This document shows, piece after piece, positions 28,223 to 36,925 of a stretch of 64,000 nt of DNA; the stretch's first letter is position 1, and the number at the start of each line of letters is the position of its first letter. The translations under genes were made by a program, and so were the position numbers. The stretch covers positions 1-64,000 of the forward strand of contig NZ_BATQ01000058.1 of NCBI RefSeq assembly GCF_000739635.1. The letters are read 5' to 3'. The notes beneath the pieces are model-generated. The model searched no databases, was not told the origin of the DNA, and was given only the letters and a program-made list of their open reading frames with translations. The DNA is from Verrucomicrobium sp. BvORR034. Lineage in GTDB: Bacteria > Verrucomicrobiota > Verrucomicrobiia > Verrucomicrobiales > Verrucomicrobiaceae.

Positions 28223-28302
28223 GGGGCATTCCCTTCATGCAAACGCGGGATTCGCGCAAGTGGCGGATATGGCAGGTGTAGGCTGGCCTGGGAGCAGACA
28301 AT

Positions 28303-28336
28303 AAAAAAGCGTGAGCCACACCAGGGTGGCTCACGC
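28303..28336 (-). terminator. Rho-independent terminator for the minus-strand His/Asp-rich protein gene
   Basis: An 11-base perfect stem, GCGTGAGCCAC (28309-28319) with GTGGCTCACGC (28326-28336), has a six-base loop. On the minus strand it is followed by a T6 run (28308-28303). It lies 18 bases after the stop at 28355 and separates that gene from lnt. Confidence 0.93.
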
Positions 28337-28354
28337 TCAATGAGAAGGGCAAGA

Positions 28355-28915
28355 TCAGTTCCCGAAGAGCTTCTTCAGAATCCCGCCAGGACCACGGGGC
28401 CGGTCTTTGTCACGATCGCGGTCATGATCGTGATCGTGACGATCCCTGTCCTCAGCACGGGCAAAGAGGTAGCCTTTCTGGTCCTCCACCTGTTTCACGA
28501 GGGTGCGGGTCTGCCAGAGCGCGCTCCGTGTCCGCTCAGTCAGGCGCAGGTTCTGGCTGGACTGGGAGACTTGATCCATCGCATTCCTCAGGGAGTAGAA
28601 GGTGCCCTGTAGCTTGCGGGAGGATTGGCGGGACTCTACATCCGACCTCAAGGTGTGGCTGGCAGCCTCCAAACTGCGGGCGGCGTCCAGAAAGCGGCGC
28701 TCGCTGCCACGAGGTGGTCCCTGTTTGTGACGGCGGAGGTCGGACTCATAGGAGTCCACCAGTTGATGGGAGGTGCTATCCAGCTGTGTTACTGCAGCGG
28801 GGATACGATCACGGTCACGATCTCCCTTGGGGGGAGCGGCGCTGGCGGGGGTGGCGAGAAGAGAGATGAGCGCAAGGGCGGCCAATCCGGTGGAGAGCAA
28901 CTGGTTCAGTTTCAT
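28355..28915 (-). CDS. Exported helical protein with His/Asp-rich C-terminus
   Basis: 186 residues from the ATG at 28915. The signal peptide ends near ATPASAAPP. The middle is helical with heptad-like spacing (LDSTSHQLVDSYESDLRR, FLDAARSLEAASHTLRSD). It ends in an alternating Asp/Arg/His run (about residues 155-172) and a basic tail. The D/H run could bind divalent metal or be a simple-sequence expansion. No family is recognised. It has its own terminator downstream. Confidence 0.65.
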   Translation of the reverse strand: MKLNQLLSTGLAALALISLLATPASAAPPKGDRDRDRIPAAVTQLDSTSHQLVDSYESDLRRHKQGPPRGSERRFLDAARSLEAASHTLRSDVESRQSSRKLQGTFYSLRNAMDQVSQSSQNLRLTERTRSALWQTRTLVKQVEDQKGYLFARAEDRDRHDHDHDRDRDKDRPRGPGGILKKLFGN

Positions 28916-29103
28916 GGCTTTTTGGGGAAATAGTGTCACTCTGCAACTGACGGGGTTGCTGAGCAATCTATTCATCCGTTGAAAAGAAATCGTCAGTGGA
29001 AAGAACCTGGCTGCGGCCAAATAAACAATTCGCGGGAATCAACCTCTTTTCCCCCGAGGAAACATTTTCATCACCCAAGAGCAGGTCCTCGCTATGGTCG
29101 CCG

Positions 29104-30525
29104 ATGGCCCGTCCGAAGCCCGCCGTTATTTTTATCTTCATCACCCTGTTTTTGGATATTTTCGGGGTCGGGCTCATCGTGCCAGTGCTTCCTGAACTCG
29201 TGCAGCAGATGGAAGGCGGGGACGTCTCGCATGCCGTTCATGCGCTGGGCTGGCTGGGCTCGATCTACGCTTTGATGCAGTTTGTGTTCTCGCCGGTGCT
29301 GGGGAGCTTGTCTGACCGGTTTGGCAGGCGACCGGTCATCCTCCTGGCGTTGCTGGGCTCCGGTCTTGACTATCTGTTGCTCGCCTGGGCTCCCAGCCTG
29401 GTGTGGCTCTTTGTGGGCCGGGTGATTGCGGGGATCACCGCGTCGAATTTCAGTGCGTGCAGTGCCTACATTGCCGATGTCACTCCGCCGGAGAAGCGGG
29501 CGGCCGGCTTTGGGATGATCGGTGCCGCCTTCGGTTTGGGCTTTGTGGCCGGGCCGCTGGCGGGCGGTTGGCTGGGGGATGTGGGGCTGCGGGTGCCGTT
29601 TTTGGTGGCCGCAGGCATCACCCTCCTGAACTTCCTCTACGGGCTCTTCGTGTTGCCAGAATCGGTGAAACGGGAAAACCGCCGCCCTTTTCAATGGGCC
29701 AGTGCGCATCCAATCCGGTCGCTGATGGCGCTGCGCCGATGGCCCATTGTGGTGAGTCTGGCCGAGACGCACTTCTTCATCCATCTGGCGCAAAACATTT
29801 ATCCCAGTCTCTGGGTCCTTTACACAGGCATCCGATACGGCTGGGACACCAAGCACGTCGGAGCCTCGCTGGCCATCGTCGGCATCCTCATGGCCGTGGT
29901 ACAGGGAGGGCTGGCAGGGAAGATTCTTGGCGTCTTGGGAGACCGGAAGGGCCTGGCCTTGGGATTGCTGGCGACCGCTCTAGGCATGGTTGGCTACGGT
30001 CTGGCCACCCAAGGCTGGGTGGTCTATCTGGTGCTTGTTGTTGGAGCGTTGGGCTGCATTGCCGGGCCAGCCGCGCAAGCGATGATTACTCGCGAAGTGG
30101 GGCCGGATGAGCAGGGGGCCGTTCAAGGCGCGCTCAACAGTCTCACCAGTGTGGCAGGGATCGTGGGCCCCATGCTTTGGACGTGGCTCTTCGCCATCGG
30201 GATCGATGCGGATCCTGCGAAGATGCAGCCGGGGCTGTCGGGAATGGTGGGTTCGACGGTGTTTCAGCTCGCTGGCGTCATTGGTCCTGCAGCATTCGCT
30301 GGTGTGACTGCCACCCAGCTTGGCGAGCCTTCACTCGGCTCCTGGCCGGGACTGCCGTTTCTCGGGGCAGCCGTAGCGACCTTGATCGGACTGGTGATGG
30401 CCTGGCGAGCTGTCGGGCGGAAGTCACCACTGGATGAGGGCTGGGAGCCATCGCCTCAATCGAAGACGGAAAGCCTCAAACGGGACTCATGCAAGCCGGG
30501 GCGGGACAAGATCAGCGTTTCATGA
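29104..30525 (+). CDS. Major facilitator superfamily drug/tetracycline-type efflux transporter
   Basis: 473 residues with about 12 spans. The N-terminal span [21 protein letters not shown] is followed by the loop 2-3 motif [13 protein letters not shown] and then [26 protein letters not shown], as in the TetA/DHA1 group. It is a probable proton antiporter for a small molecule; the substrate is not predictable. The ATG at 29104 gives a normal N-terminus, and the upstream extension is unlikely. Its last 14 bases overlap the end of the convergent Kelch gene. No TetR-type regulator adjoins it. Confidence 0.85.
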   Translation: MARPKPAVIFIFITLFLDIFGVGLIVPVLPELVQQMEGGDVSHAVHALGWLGSIYALMQFVFSPVLGSLSDRFGRRPVILLALLGSGLDYLLLAWAPSLVWLFVGRVIAGITASNFSACSAYIADVTPPEKRAAGFGMIGAAFGLGFVAGPLAGGWLGDVGLRVPFLVAAGITLLNFLYGLFVLPESVKRENRRPFQWASAHPIRSLMALRRWPIVVSLAETHFFIHLAQNIYPSLWVLYTGIRYGWDTKHVGASLAIVGILMAVVQGGLAGKILGVLGDRKGLALGLLATALGMVGYGLATQGWVVYLVLVVGALGCIAGPAAQAMITREVGPDEQGAVQGALNSLTSVAGIVGPMLWTWLFAIGIDADPAKMQPGLSGMVGSTVFQLAGVIGPAAFAGVTATQLGEPSLGSWPGLPFLGAAVATLIGLVMAWRAVGRKSPLDEGWEPSPQSKTESLKRDSCKPGRDKISVS

Positions 30526-31570
30526 ACCACACCTGCGGGGTGCGATAGCCGGGGCGTGCCTCACCACTGGGGATCACCCAACCTCCCTGCCATGGGGTGA
30601 CCGGTGCGGTGGCCAGGGAGAACGGCACGGACGCGAGCTCCAACCAAGTGCCAGTGCGGGGGGCGAAGAGAAGTCCGCTTTTGGGAAAGCCCGGATGATC
30701 GGTCTCTGGCTTGAACCCGACCTTGCTGCCATCATCACCTGAAGCAATCAGAAGCCCTTCTGCAATGGAGGGTGTCGGGGAGGGGGCCGCGACGACCACG
30801 CGGGGAAGGTCTGGCAATTTCTCCCATCCGCTATTGGGAGTATATCGCCAGGCGTCCTTCAGCCAGATCCGGCTGGCCTTGCCATCTGGGCCGGCCTGTA
30901 AACCTGCTCCGCCAAAGAGATAGAATGCTCCTTCCCATGACCCTGCTACGGCCAGCATGCGAGGTGTCCCTGGGCACTGAGGAAGCTCTTGCCAGGTAGC
31001 TGCTACATCGCTCAGGCGGAGGGCCCAGAGCGTGGCCATCGCCGAGGTTGCGTCCGGGCGATCAATCCCGCCTGAGATGTACAAGACCTCATTCACCAGT
31101 GCCCAGCTCATGTTGGCGCAGGGCTTGGGAAGCTTGGGGAGAGGTCGAGTGACCAGCTTCCCTTGATCGAGTCGCAGGGCAAACGCATCTGCCACATGCC
31201 CGGTGGAGTGGCTGCCGCCTGCGCAGATCACCTCATCCTTCCAGGTGACGCTCGCGCCGTAGCCCAGCGGTTGGGGGAGTTGGCCCGCCTTCTGCCAGGT
31301 TCCCTCCGGCTGGTTCAGCGTCCACACCGTGTCATACCAGACTTTGGTCCCGCCTTCCCAAGGGCGTTTGCCTGGGAAGTTGGCTCCGCCCGCGGCAAGT
31401 AGCACGCCGTGACTCACGCCGCTGTACATGCTGGCAAAACCTTCAGCATCCGACAGGGCGGGAAGTTTCTCCCATTTCAAGGGAGGTTCGGAGGCCGTGA
31501 CAGTGGCCATGGCAATAAGGACGGCAGTCATACCTGAGACGAGTGCGCAGAGATGGTGAGGTTGTTTCAT
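30512..31570 (-). CDS. Kelch-repeat sialate mutarotase-like exported protein (NanM-like)
   Basis: 352 residues from the ATG at 31570, with a signal peptide (ALVSGMTAVLIAMATVTAS). Kelch-type beta-propeller repeats are visible (LLAAGGANFPG, VICAGGSHSTGH, LYISGGIDRP, FYLFGGAGLQ, LIASGDDGS). The GGANFPGKRPWEGG segment is characteristic of N-acetylneuraminate epimerase/mutarotase proteins, which convert the alpha anomer released by sialidases to beta. It starts 35 bases after the stop of the RraA-family gene and is probably co-transcribed with it. A sialidase (52125) and a NanA-like lyase (61778) elsewhere in the window support the sialate reading. Confidence 0.75.
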   Translation of the reverse strand: MKQPHHLCALVSGMTAVLIAMATVTASEPPLKWEKLPALSDAEGFASMYSGVSHGVLLAAGGANFPGKRPWEGGTKVWYDTVWTLNQPEGTWQKAGQLPQPLGYGASVTWKDEVICAGGSHSTGHVADAFALRLDQGKLVTRPLPKLPKPCANMSWALVNEVLYISGGIDRPDATSAMATLWALRLSDVAATWQELPQCPGTPRMLAVAGSWEGAFYLFGGAGLQAGPDGKASRIWLKDAWRYTPNSGWEKLPDLPRVVVAAPSPTPSIAEGLLIASGDDGSKVGFKPETDHPGFPKSGLLFAPRTGTWLELASVPFSLATAPVTPWQGGWVIPSGEARPGYRTPQVWFMKR

Positions 31571-31605
31571 GGATGACAGGTGAACGCGTTGGGTCCCATC
31601 GCTGG

Positions 31606-32361
31606 CTACCATTCGCCGTCTTTATGGAACTTTGCCCGGGCAGCTTCTCCGAACTGACGCCCCGCTGCCGCCAATTGATCGAGGATCTGACTGGCCGCCA
31701 GTCCGGAGGTGCCACGTGCGGCCGGGATGACGGTGTTGCATTCGTTCGCGTCCATGAAGCGGGCGGCATCCATGAGGCCGGCTTCGTCTTCCGGAGGGAC
31801 CACGAGGAAGCCGTGCTTGTCCGCATGAATAAGCTGGCCGGGCTGGACGGGCGTGCCAAACACCTCAACCTCACAGTTCCATCGCACCGGGTGAACGGCC
31901 GCATGGCCCACGCAGAGACGTCGTGCCAGGGCTTTGAATCCCGCGTTGGTCATCTCATCCACATCGCGAATGGCACCGTCCACGATCGTGCCCACGCAGC
32001 CCAGAGCACGATGCATGTTGCTGTTCACCTCACCCCAGAAGGCTCCGATGACCCCTGGCTTGTCCAAATCTTGCACGACGACAATCTTCGGCCCTGGCGC
32101 ACTGGCCACGTACTCCCGGTATCTCAACCAGGCGTCAGGGGACTGGGTGCGGTGGTTGGGATTGCTGGGCTCGATGACCACGGTCACCGCGTACCCGACC
32201 ATGGGGCCCATTTGCGGCATGTAGTCCCGAGTTTCCTCCCTGTTGAAGCCGTCAGCACAGGGATTGCGCCGGGTGATCTGCTCCCAGCCGTTATAGATCG
32301 TGGGAGTGTTCCAGCGTTTCAATTGCAGCAGGTCAGAGTGGGGAAGGCGGGGAGCATTCAT
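31606..32361 (-). CDS. RraA family protein (4-hydroxy-4-methyl-2-oxoglutarate aldolase-like)
   Basis: 251 residues from the ATG at 32361. The conserved RraA-fold core is visible: GEVNSNMHRALGCVGTIVDGAIRDVDEM, with the Arg-Asp pair used for oxaloacetate/pyruvate chemistry in HMG aldolases, and VFGTPVQPGQLIHADKHGFLVVP. Family members are either metal-dependent aldolases/decarboxylases or RNase E regulators; the retained RD motif favours an enzyme. It precedes the NanM-like gene by 35 bases. Its divergent neighbour at 32500 is a GHL10 hydrolase. Confidence 0.85.
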   Translation of the reverse strand: MNAPRLPHSDLLQLKRWNTPTIYNGWEQITRRNPCADGFNREETRDYMPQMGPMVGYAVTVVIEPSNPNHRTQSPDAWLRYREYVASAPGPKIVVVQDLDKPGVIGAFWGEVNSNMHRALGCVGTIVDGAIRDVDEMTNAGFKALARRLCVGHAAVHPVRWNCEVEVFGTPVQPGQLIHADKHGFLVVPPEDEAGLMDAARFMDANECNTVIPAARGTSGLAASQILDQLAAAGRQFGEAARAKFHKDGEW

Positions 32362-32499
32362 TGCGGTTCTGGGAGATGGCACCGAGCTTAACGTCTGCCA
32401 GGGGGGGGCTTCACTGGTAAAGAAGGCGGACCAGCTCGACGGCGGCCGAGGGGATTGGGAGCTTGCGCAGCCGGGCATTTCAAGGCATGAAGTGCGCGC

Positions 32500-33996
32500 A
32501 TGCCCCCCACCTTCATCCACCGGATCCGGGTACACCTGGCCACCGCGGTTGTGTCTGCCCTGGCCACGGGACTGGTGCCGTTGCCTCTGGCGGCCCAGAC
32601 CCAGGTGCCGACTCCACCCCAGCCGTTGCGGGAGTTTCGCGGGGCCTGGGTTGCGACTGTAAGGGGCATTGATTTTCCCTTCGAGCCCGGAGATCCCACC
32701 GCCAAGCAGCAGGCTGAGCTCACGGGCATTCTCGACAAGGCCGTGACCCTCAAGTTGAACGCCCTTATTTTTCAGGTGCGGCCTGCCGGGGACGCGGTGT
32801 ACGCGTCGAACCTCGAACCCTGGTCCCCATGGCTGACCAATGAGATGGGCAAGGCTCCAGCCCCGTTGTGGGATCCCCTGGCGTTCTTTATCAAGGAGGC
32901 GCATGCCAGGGGTATTGAACTGCATGCCTGGTTCAATCCCTTTCGCGCCCTGAGCGGTCCCAAGTACAAAGGGGCAGGCAAACACATCACGATCACGCAC
33001 CCCCAGTGGTGCATGAAGTACGGGGAGGACACGTGGATGGATCCGGGTGAACCAGGGGTGCGTGCGCACTCGCTTGCCGTAATGCAGGATGTGCTGACCC
33101 GGTACGATGTGGATGGCATCCACATGGACGACTACTTCTACCCCTATCCCGTGAAGGGTGCGCCCTTCCCTGATGACCGCAGCTACAGCGCCTACCAGAA
33201 AGCGGGCGGCAAGCTGGGCAAGTCTGACTGGCGGCGTGAGAACGTGAACACCTTTGTAGAGGAGCTCTACAACATGGTGAAGCGGGAGAAATCCTGGGTG
33301 CGAGTGGGCATCAGCCCCTTCGGCATCTGGCGGCCCAACTATCCAGCTGGCTATGCGAAGGGGGCGCTGGATCCCTATGAGGCGCTTTCCGCAGACTCCC
33401 TAAAGTGGTTGCAGCGAGGGTGGGTGGACTACATGGCTCCTCAGCTCTACTGGCCGAACGAGCCAAAGAACCTGAGCTTTGCCGCGCTGTTTGACTGGTG
33501 GCTTTCGCAGAACACGGCCCGCCGCCATATCTGGCCCGGCATGGCCTCAGACAGAGTGCTGCAGGATCGCCAGCCCCATGAGATCCTTCGCCAGATCGGA
33601 ATCGTGCGTATGCGTGCCGCTTACATGCCGCCGGGGCATTTGCACTGGAACTACAGTGCCCTTGGCAAGAACAAAGGAACCCTTGCCGATCTCTGCCGTC
33701 AGCGGGCTTATCAAGAGTTTGCCATCCCCCCCTCGGCCTCCTGGCTGGGGACGGAAAAGCCGCTCACGCCGGTGATGAACGTCTCAGGAAACACTGTTTC
33801 ATGGGACTATCTGGACGAGCGCATGTTGAGCCTCACCAAGTGGTGGCTGGTGCAGACGTATGAAAACGGCAACTGGGTGAGCAAGAGATTGCTGCCCACA
33901 GAGGTGAAAATCTACACGTTGCCCCCTGGTGCCAAGGCCGTGGCCATCCGGGCCATCAGCCGTTCTGGGATCAGTGGAGACCCCGTCGTGCGTTGA
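32500..33996 (+). CDS. Exported glycoside hydrolase-like GHL10 family protein
   Basis: 498 residues with a signal peptide (TAVVSALATGLVPLPLAAQ). The TIM-barrel domain of the GHL10/DUF187 type starts with FRGAWVATVRGIDFP and continues with LNALIFQVRPAGDAVYAS, LHAWFNPFRAL, the acidic strand YDVDGIHMDDYFYPYP, WVRVGISPFGIW and VDYMAPQLYW. Known relatives (DigH type) cleave denuded peptidoglycan glycan strands. A ~90-residue C-terminal beta domain follows. It would act in the periplasm or outside the cell, close to the PBP and wall genes further along. Confidence 0.87.
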   Translation: MPPTFIHRIRVHLATAVVSALATGLVPLPLAAQTQVPTPPQPLREFRGAWVATVRGIDFPFEPGDPTAKQQAELTGILDKAVTLKLNALIFQVRPAGDAVYASNLEPWSPWLTNEMGKAPAPLWDPLAFFIKEAHARGIELHAWFNPFRALSGPKYKGAGKHITITHPQWCMKYGEDTWMDPGEPGVRAHSLAVMQDVLTRYDVDGIHMDDYFYPYPVKGAPFPDDRSYSAYQKAGGKLGKSDWRRENVNTFVEELYNMVKREKSWVRVGISPFGIWRPNYPAGYAKGALDPYEALSADSLKWLQRGWVDYMAPQLYWPNEPKNLSFAALFDWWLSQNTARRHIWPGMASDRVLQDRQPHEILRQIGIVRMRAAYMPPGHLHWNYSALGKNKGTLADLCRQRAYQEFAIPPSASWLGTEKPLTPVMNVSGNTVSWDYLDERMLSLTKWWLVQTYENGNWVSKRLLPTEVKIYTLPPGAKAVAIRAISRSGISGDPVVR

Positions 33997-34032
33997 CTTT
34001 GCCGGGCAGGCCCGAGGAAATACTGCGCCGCC

Positions 34033-34224
34033 CTAGAGGGGCGGTGCCACGTACACGCCTGTGGAGGGTGGCGGGGTGCGGTGATCGAGAGACTCATCGG
34101 CCTTGTGCTCGATCTTCTCACCCAAGATCTGCATGTCCTGACCGAGACCTTTGGTGGCCATGCAGGAAGAGAGGAGCAGGGAGGCGGCTCCCAAGGCCAA
34201 ACCGAGCAGAAGGGTTTTCTTCAT
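34033..34224 (-). CDS. Small entericidin-like lipoprotein
   Basis: 63 residues from the ATG at 34224. The type II signal (KKTLLLGLALGAASLLLSSC) has lipobox LSSC. The mature part MATKGLGQDMQILGEKIEHKAD matches the compact amphipathic pattern of entericidin A/B lipoproteins (TKGxGxDxQxxGEKI). It has an unusual Pro-rich tail (RTPPPSTGVYVAPPL) beyond normal entericidin length. It lies 37 bases downstream of a methyltransferase gene on the same strand. Only one copy is present, without a recognisable antidote/toxin pair. Confidence 0.75.
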   Translation of the reverse strand: MKKTLLLGLALGAASLLLSSCMATKGLGQDMQILGEKIEHKADESLDHRTPPPSTGVYVAPPL

Positions 34225-34261
34225 GACTCCAAGGTAGTCATCTCTGTCGATCGTTCGCAAG

Positions 34262-35056
34262 TCAATTGCGTCGCAAAACCAGCACGATGTCGGCATAGCT
34301 GTCGTCCAGCTTCCGGAGGTCCTCTGCATCGTAGTGGAAATCGTGACAGGCCACGCAAGTGAAGTCGGGGACTTTGCGCAGCAGGGCTTTCACCTGGCGG
34401 GCATTGTAGGTGCGGAACTCCCAGCGCGTTTCCTGAATCCCGGTCCGGCCGTCTTGGGTGATGTGGAGACGGGTGCGCAGTTTCTCGCGGCGCGTCTTGC
34501 GGTCGGGTGGCCAGGTGTGGGTGTTGCAGACGACTCGTACGCCATCGCGATTTCCTGCCCACCGCTCGTGCTGTTCGTTGGGATCATCGTAGTCGGTGAG
34601 ATGAATGCCCAGCACATACAGACCGCCAGGGCGGAGGCTGTCGGCCACCCGCTGCAAATGGGAGGCAGCACCCGCTTCCTCCATCACGTACTTGAAGGTG
34701 CTGACCAGACAATGGGCGAGGTCGAACTTCGTCTTGGCCTTGCGAGGAAGGGTGAAGTCTTCCATCCGGTCCTCCCACACCGTGCCTGGGGCCTTCAGGG
34801 TCTCCAGCCGCTGCCGTGTGTAGGCTGTCATGTTTTCGTTCAGGTCAAAGCCCCACACGGTATGGCCGCGTTGGGCGAGGGCCGCCATGAGCCTGCCGGA
34901 TCCGCATGCGGGTTCCAGGACTCGCAGGGGTTTGTTGCCTGCTTTCCCCCCGTGACGCTGCATCATGGTCTCCAGGAAGGCGACTTCTTTGTCCGTGTCC
35001 TGGTCAAAGATGATGTCGTAGTAAAAAGGCGTGTCGTACCAGTCGGCGAGAGTCAT
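34262..35056 (-). CDS. Class I SAM-dependent methyltransferase
   Basis: 264 residues from the ATG at 35056 (a GTG at 35083 would add nine). The N-terminus LADWYDTPFYYDIIF is typical of a widespread uncharacterised methyltransferase family. Motif I is VLEPACGSGR, followed by GFDLNENM (motif II), the DxxxC.V.TF segment, and LRPGGLYVLGIHL. The family's substrate is unknown. It precedes the entericidin-like gene and is divergent from the hypothetical gene at 35193. Confidence 0.85.
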   Translation of the reverse strand: MTLADWYDTPFYYDIIFDQDTDKEVAFLETMMQRHGGKAGNKPLRVLEPACGSGRLMAALAQRGHTVWGFDLNENMTAYTRQRLETLKAPGTVWEDRMEDFTLPRKAKTKFDLAHCLVSTFKYVMEEAGAASHLQRVADSLRPGGLYVLGIHLTDYDDPNEQHERWAGNRDGVRVVCNTHTWPPDRKTRREKLRTRLHITQDGRTGIQETRWEFRTYNARQVKALLRKVPDFTCVACHDFHYDAEDLRKLDDSYADIVLVLRRN

Positions 35057-35192
35057 GTCAGGTGTCGGGAGCGGATGGGTCACGTATCATGGCGGGGGCC
35101 AGCCCCCAGTTCAACCGCAGAACTTGCGCCGAGGACAGGAAGCAAAGCCCCGCACTTGCGGCCGGGAAATCTCTCGTCAACGTATCAGTCCC

Positions 35193-35699
35193 GTGTCGTC
35201 GCTTCCGTCAGCCCCGTTTCAGACTCCGCGCCAGATCTTTGCCGCCTTTGATCGCGGAGATCTTTCGCGGGAAGCTTTTCGTCAAGCCATGAACGAGCAC
35301 GCCCTCCAGCTCATTGAGGAGATGGAAGAGGTGCATCAGAATCCCGTGGCTGCCTGGATGGAACACCTGAGGAGCCGACGGGCGGCAGGGAAACTCGGCC
35401 GCGAGTATGGGGAGGCCATGGTGCGTGAACTGCTGGTGGCGCTCTCTGAGGTGCCTGAGTTTCCCCTCGCACGCTGGCTCTGGAACGCGGACCGGCCACA
35501 CCTGCCGTTGTACTGTTTTCTCCGGCCCAAGGCGGAACCAGTATTCCGGGTGCAAAAGATCGTCAGCGCTCCGTTTGTCGTGATGGTGCGGGTGGAGTAC
35601 GGCAGCAGTGAAAAGTCCCAGACCGTCCGGGAGAAGTTTACCTTTACTCGTGATCAGGTGGGGCGGCTCCGGATGTCTGCGCGGGAGCGTGTGAAGTAG
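35193..35699 (+). CDS. Conserved-looking hypothetical protein
   Basis: 168 residues from a GTG at 35193; the true start may be the ATG at 35289. It has a helical first half (QIFAAFDRGDLSREAFRQAMNEHALQLIEEMEEVHQNPVAAWMEHLRS) and a beta-rich C-terminus (VFRVQKIVSAPFVVMVRVEYG ... KFTFTRDQVGRLRM). No family was recognised, and no signal peptide or membrane span is seen. It is divergent from the methyltransferase gene, 136 bases away. Confidence 0.6.
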   Translation: MSSLPSAPFQTPRQIFAAFDRGDLSREAFRQAMNEHALQLIEEMEEVHQNPVAAWMEHLRSRRAAGKLGREYGEAMVRELLVALSEVPEFPLARWLWNADRPHLPLYCFLRPKAEPVFRVQKIVSAPFVVMVRVEYGSSEKSQTVREKFTFTRDQVGRLRMSARERVK

Positions 35700-35760
35700 T
35701 TCTGAGCGCTCCCATTGCAAAGAACGAGGGAGGGCTTCCGTATTTTCTTTCCTCGCACCC

Positions 35761-36918
35761 ATGTTGTTTGTCCCTTCTTTCCTCAGGCCCTGGATTTGGT
35801 TCACCTGTCTGGCTCTTGGCGTCATGCCGGCTGTGGCAGAGGCTCGCACGGTGAACTTTGCAGAGGTCGCAGGTCAGGCAGTGGGAGGAGGCTCCACCGA
35901 CCACCGGGAGGCTCTGGCCAAGGTGTTGAGTTCCCTGCAAGCAGGCGACATCCTCCTGGTTCCACCCGGGGAGTACCGGGTGGTGTTGGGAAAGGCGGGG
36001 CTTACGGTGCCGGTTGGCGTCACCATTCTGGGGCAGGGAAGGAAGTCGGTATTTGTCTTGGCCTCTGAAGGGGGTGAAAAGGAGTATCGGGAATTCTTGC
36101 GACCCCAAAGTGGGGTGGTCTTGGAAGGCATCACCATCGAGCGTCGGGGGGCCTTCCCGCTGGTGATGATGCCAGTGGTGGGCAAGGTGGAGGGGCTGAC
36201 CCTCAGGGGGGGCCGCTTCATCGGAAACTCGGCTGCCTATCCGGGAACTTACTGCCATGCGCTGCAGGTGGGTGGTGGTGATCTGTCCCAGTTTGAGATG
36301 GATGGGGTGGAGATTCGCGGCTGCACTTATGGCCTCTTCCAATCCAATCAAGCCAAGGGAAAGGTTGAAGGCGTCTTGGTGAGGAACTCGGAGTTCGCGG
36401 AGAATGAATCCTCTGATTTGGAGTTCAATGCTCCCAACGGCATCATGCGTGACATTGTCGTGCGCGACTGCGTGTTCCGTGACAATCGCAGCAAAAATGC
36501 CTCCGGTGGATTTGCGGTGGGCTTCGCCAACGTTCAGAAGGCAACCGTGCAGGACTGTCGCATCGAGAACTACGGGGCGGAGGCGCTGCACGTGGAGGAC
36601 CGCTCGGCAGAAGTCCTTCTGAAAGGCAACACGGTGGTGACCGCCTCAACCCTGCAAAACAACGGCATCATTCTCGTGGTCAATGCGTCGCATGGCGTCG
36701 TGATCGAGGGCAACTACCTGGATGCGCGTCGCAATGGCAACGCGACCCACATGGTGCTGGCCACGGCAGGAGGTTCGAAGTTTGAGAAGCCCACAGACGT
36801 GGTCGTGAAGGACAACATCCTGATCATGGGTGCCGCCACCAAGAAATGGTATCTGGAACCCGGAGTGGAGGCCGCGCCGCCATCCGGGAACAAAATCATT
36901 CCTTGGGAATCGCCCTGA
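35761..36918 (+). CDS. Exported right-handed beta-helix protein
   Basis: 385 residues with a signal peptide (FTCLALGVMPAVAEA). The body has the short repeating beta-coil pattern of parallel beta-helix (pectate-lyase-like) proteins: VGVTILGQGRKSVFVL, GVVLEGITIERRGAF, MDGVEIRGCTYGLFQS, MRDIVVRDCVFRDNRS, HGVVIEGNYLDARRNG. Such proteins are usually extracellular polysaccharide lyases or surface structures. No catalytic set could be assigned. It is convergent with nadC, eight bases away. Confidence 0.75.
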   Translation: MLFVPSFLRPWIWFTCLALGVMPAVAEARTVNFAEVAGQAVGGGSTDHREALAKVLSSLQAGDILLVPPGEYRVVLGKAGLTVPVGVTILGQGRKSVFVLASEGGEKEYREFLRPQSGVVLEGITIERRGAFPLVMMPVVGKVEGLTLRGGRFIGNSAAYPGTYCHALQVGGGDLSQFEMDGVEIRGCTYGLFQSNQAKGKVEGVLVRNSEFAENESSDLEFNAPNGIMRDIVVRDCVFRDNRSKNASGGFAVGFANVQKATVQDCRIENYGAEALHVEDRSAEVLLKGNTVVTASTLQNNGIILVVNASHGVVIEGNYLDARRNGNATHMVLATAGGSKFEKPTDVVVKDNILIMGAATKKWYLEPGVEAAPPSGNKIIPWESP

Positions 36919-36925
36919 GCAGGAG

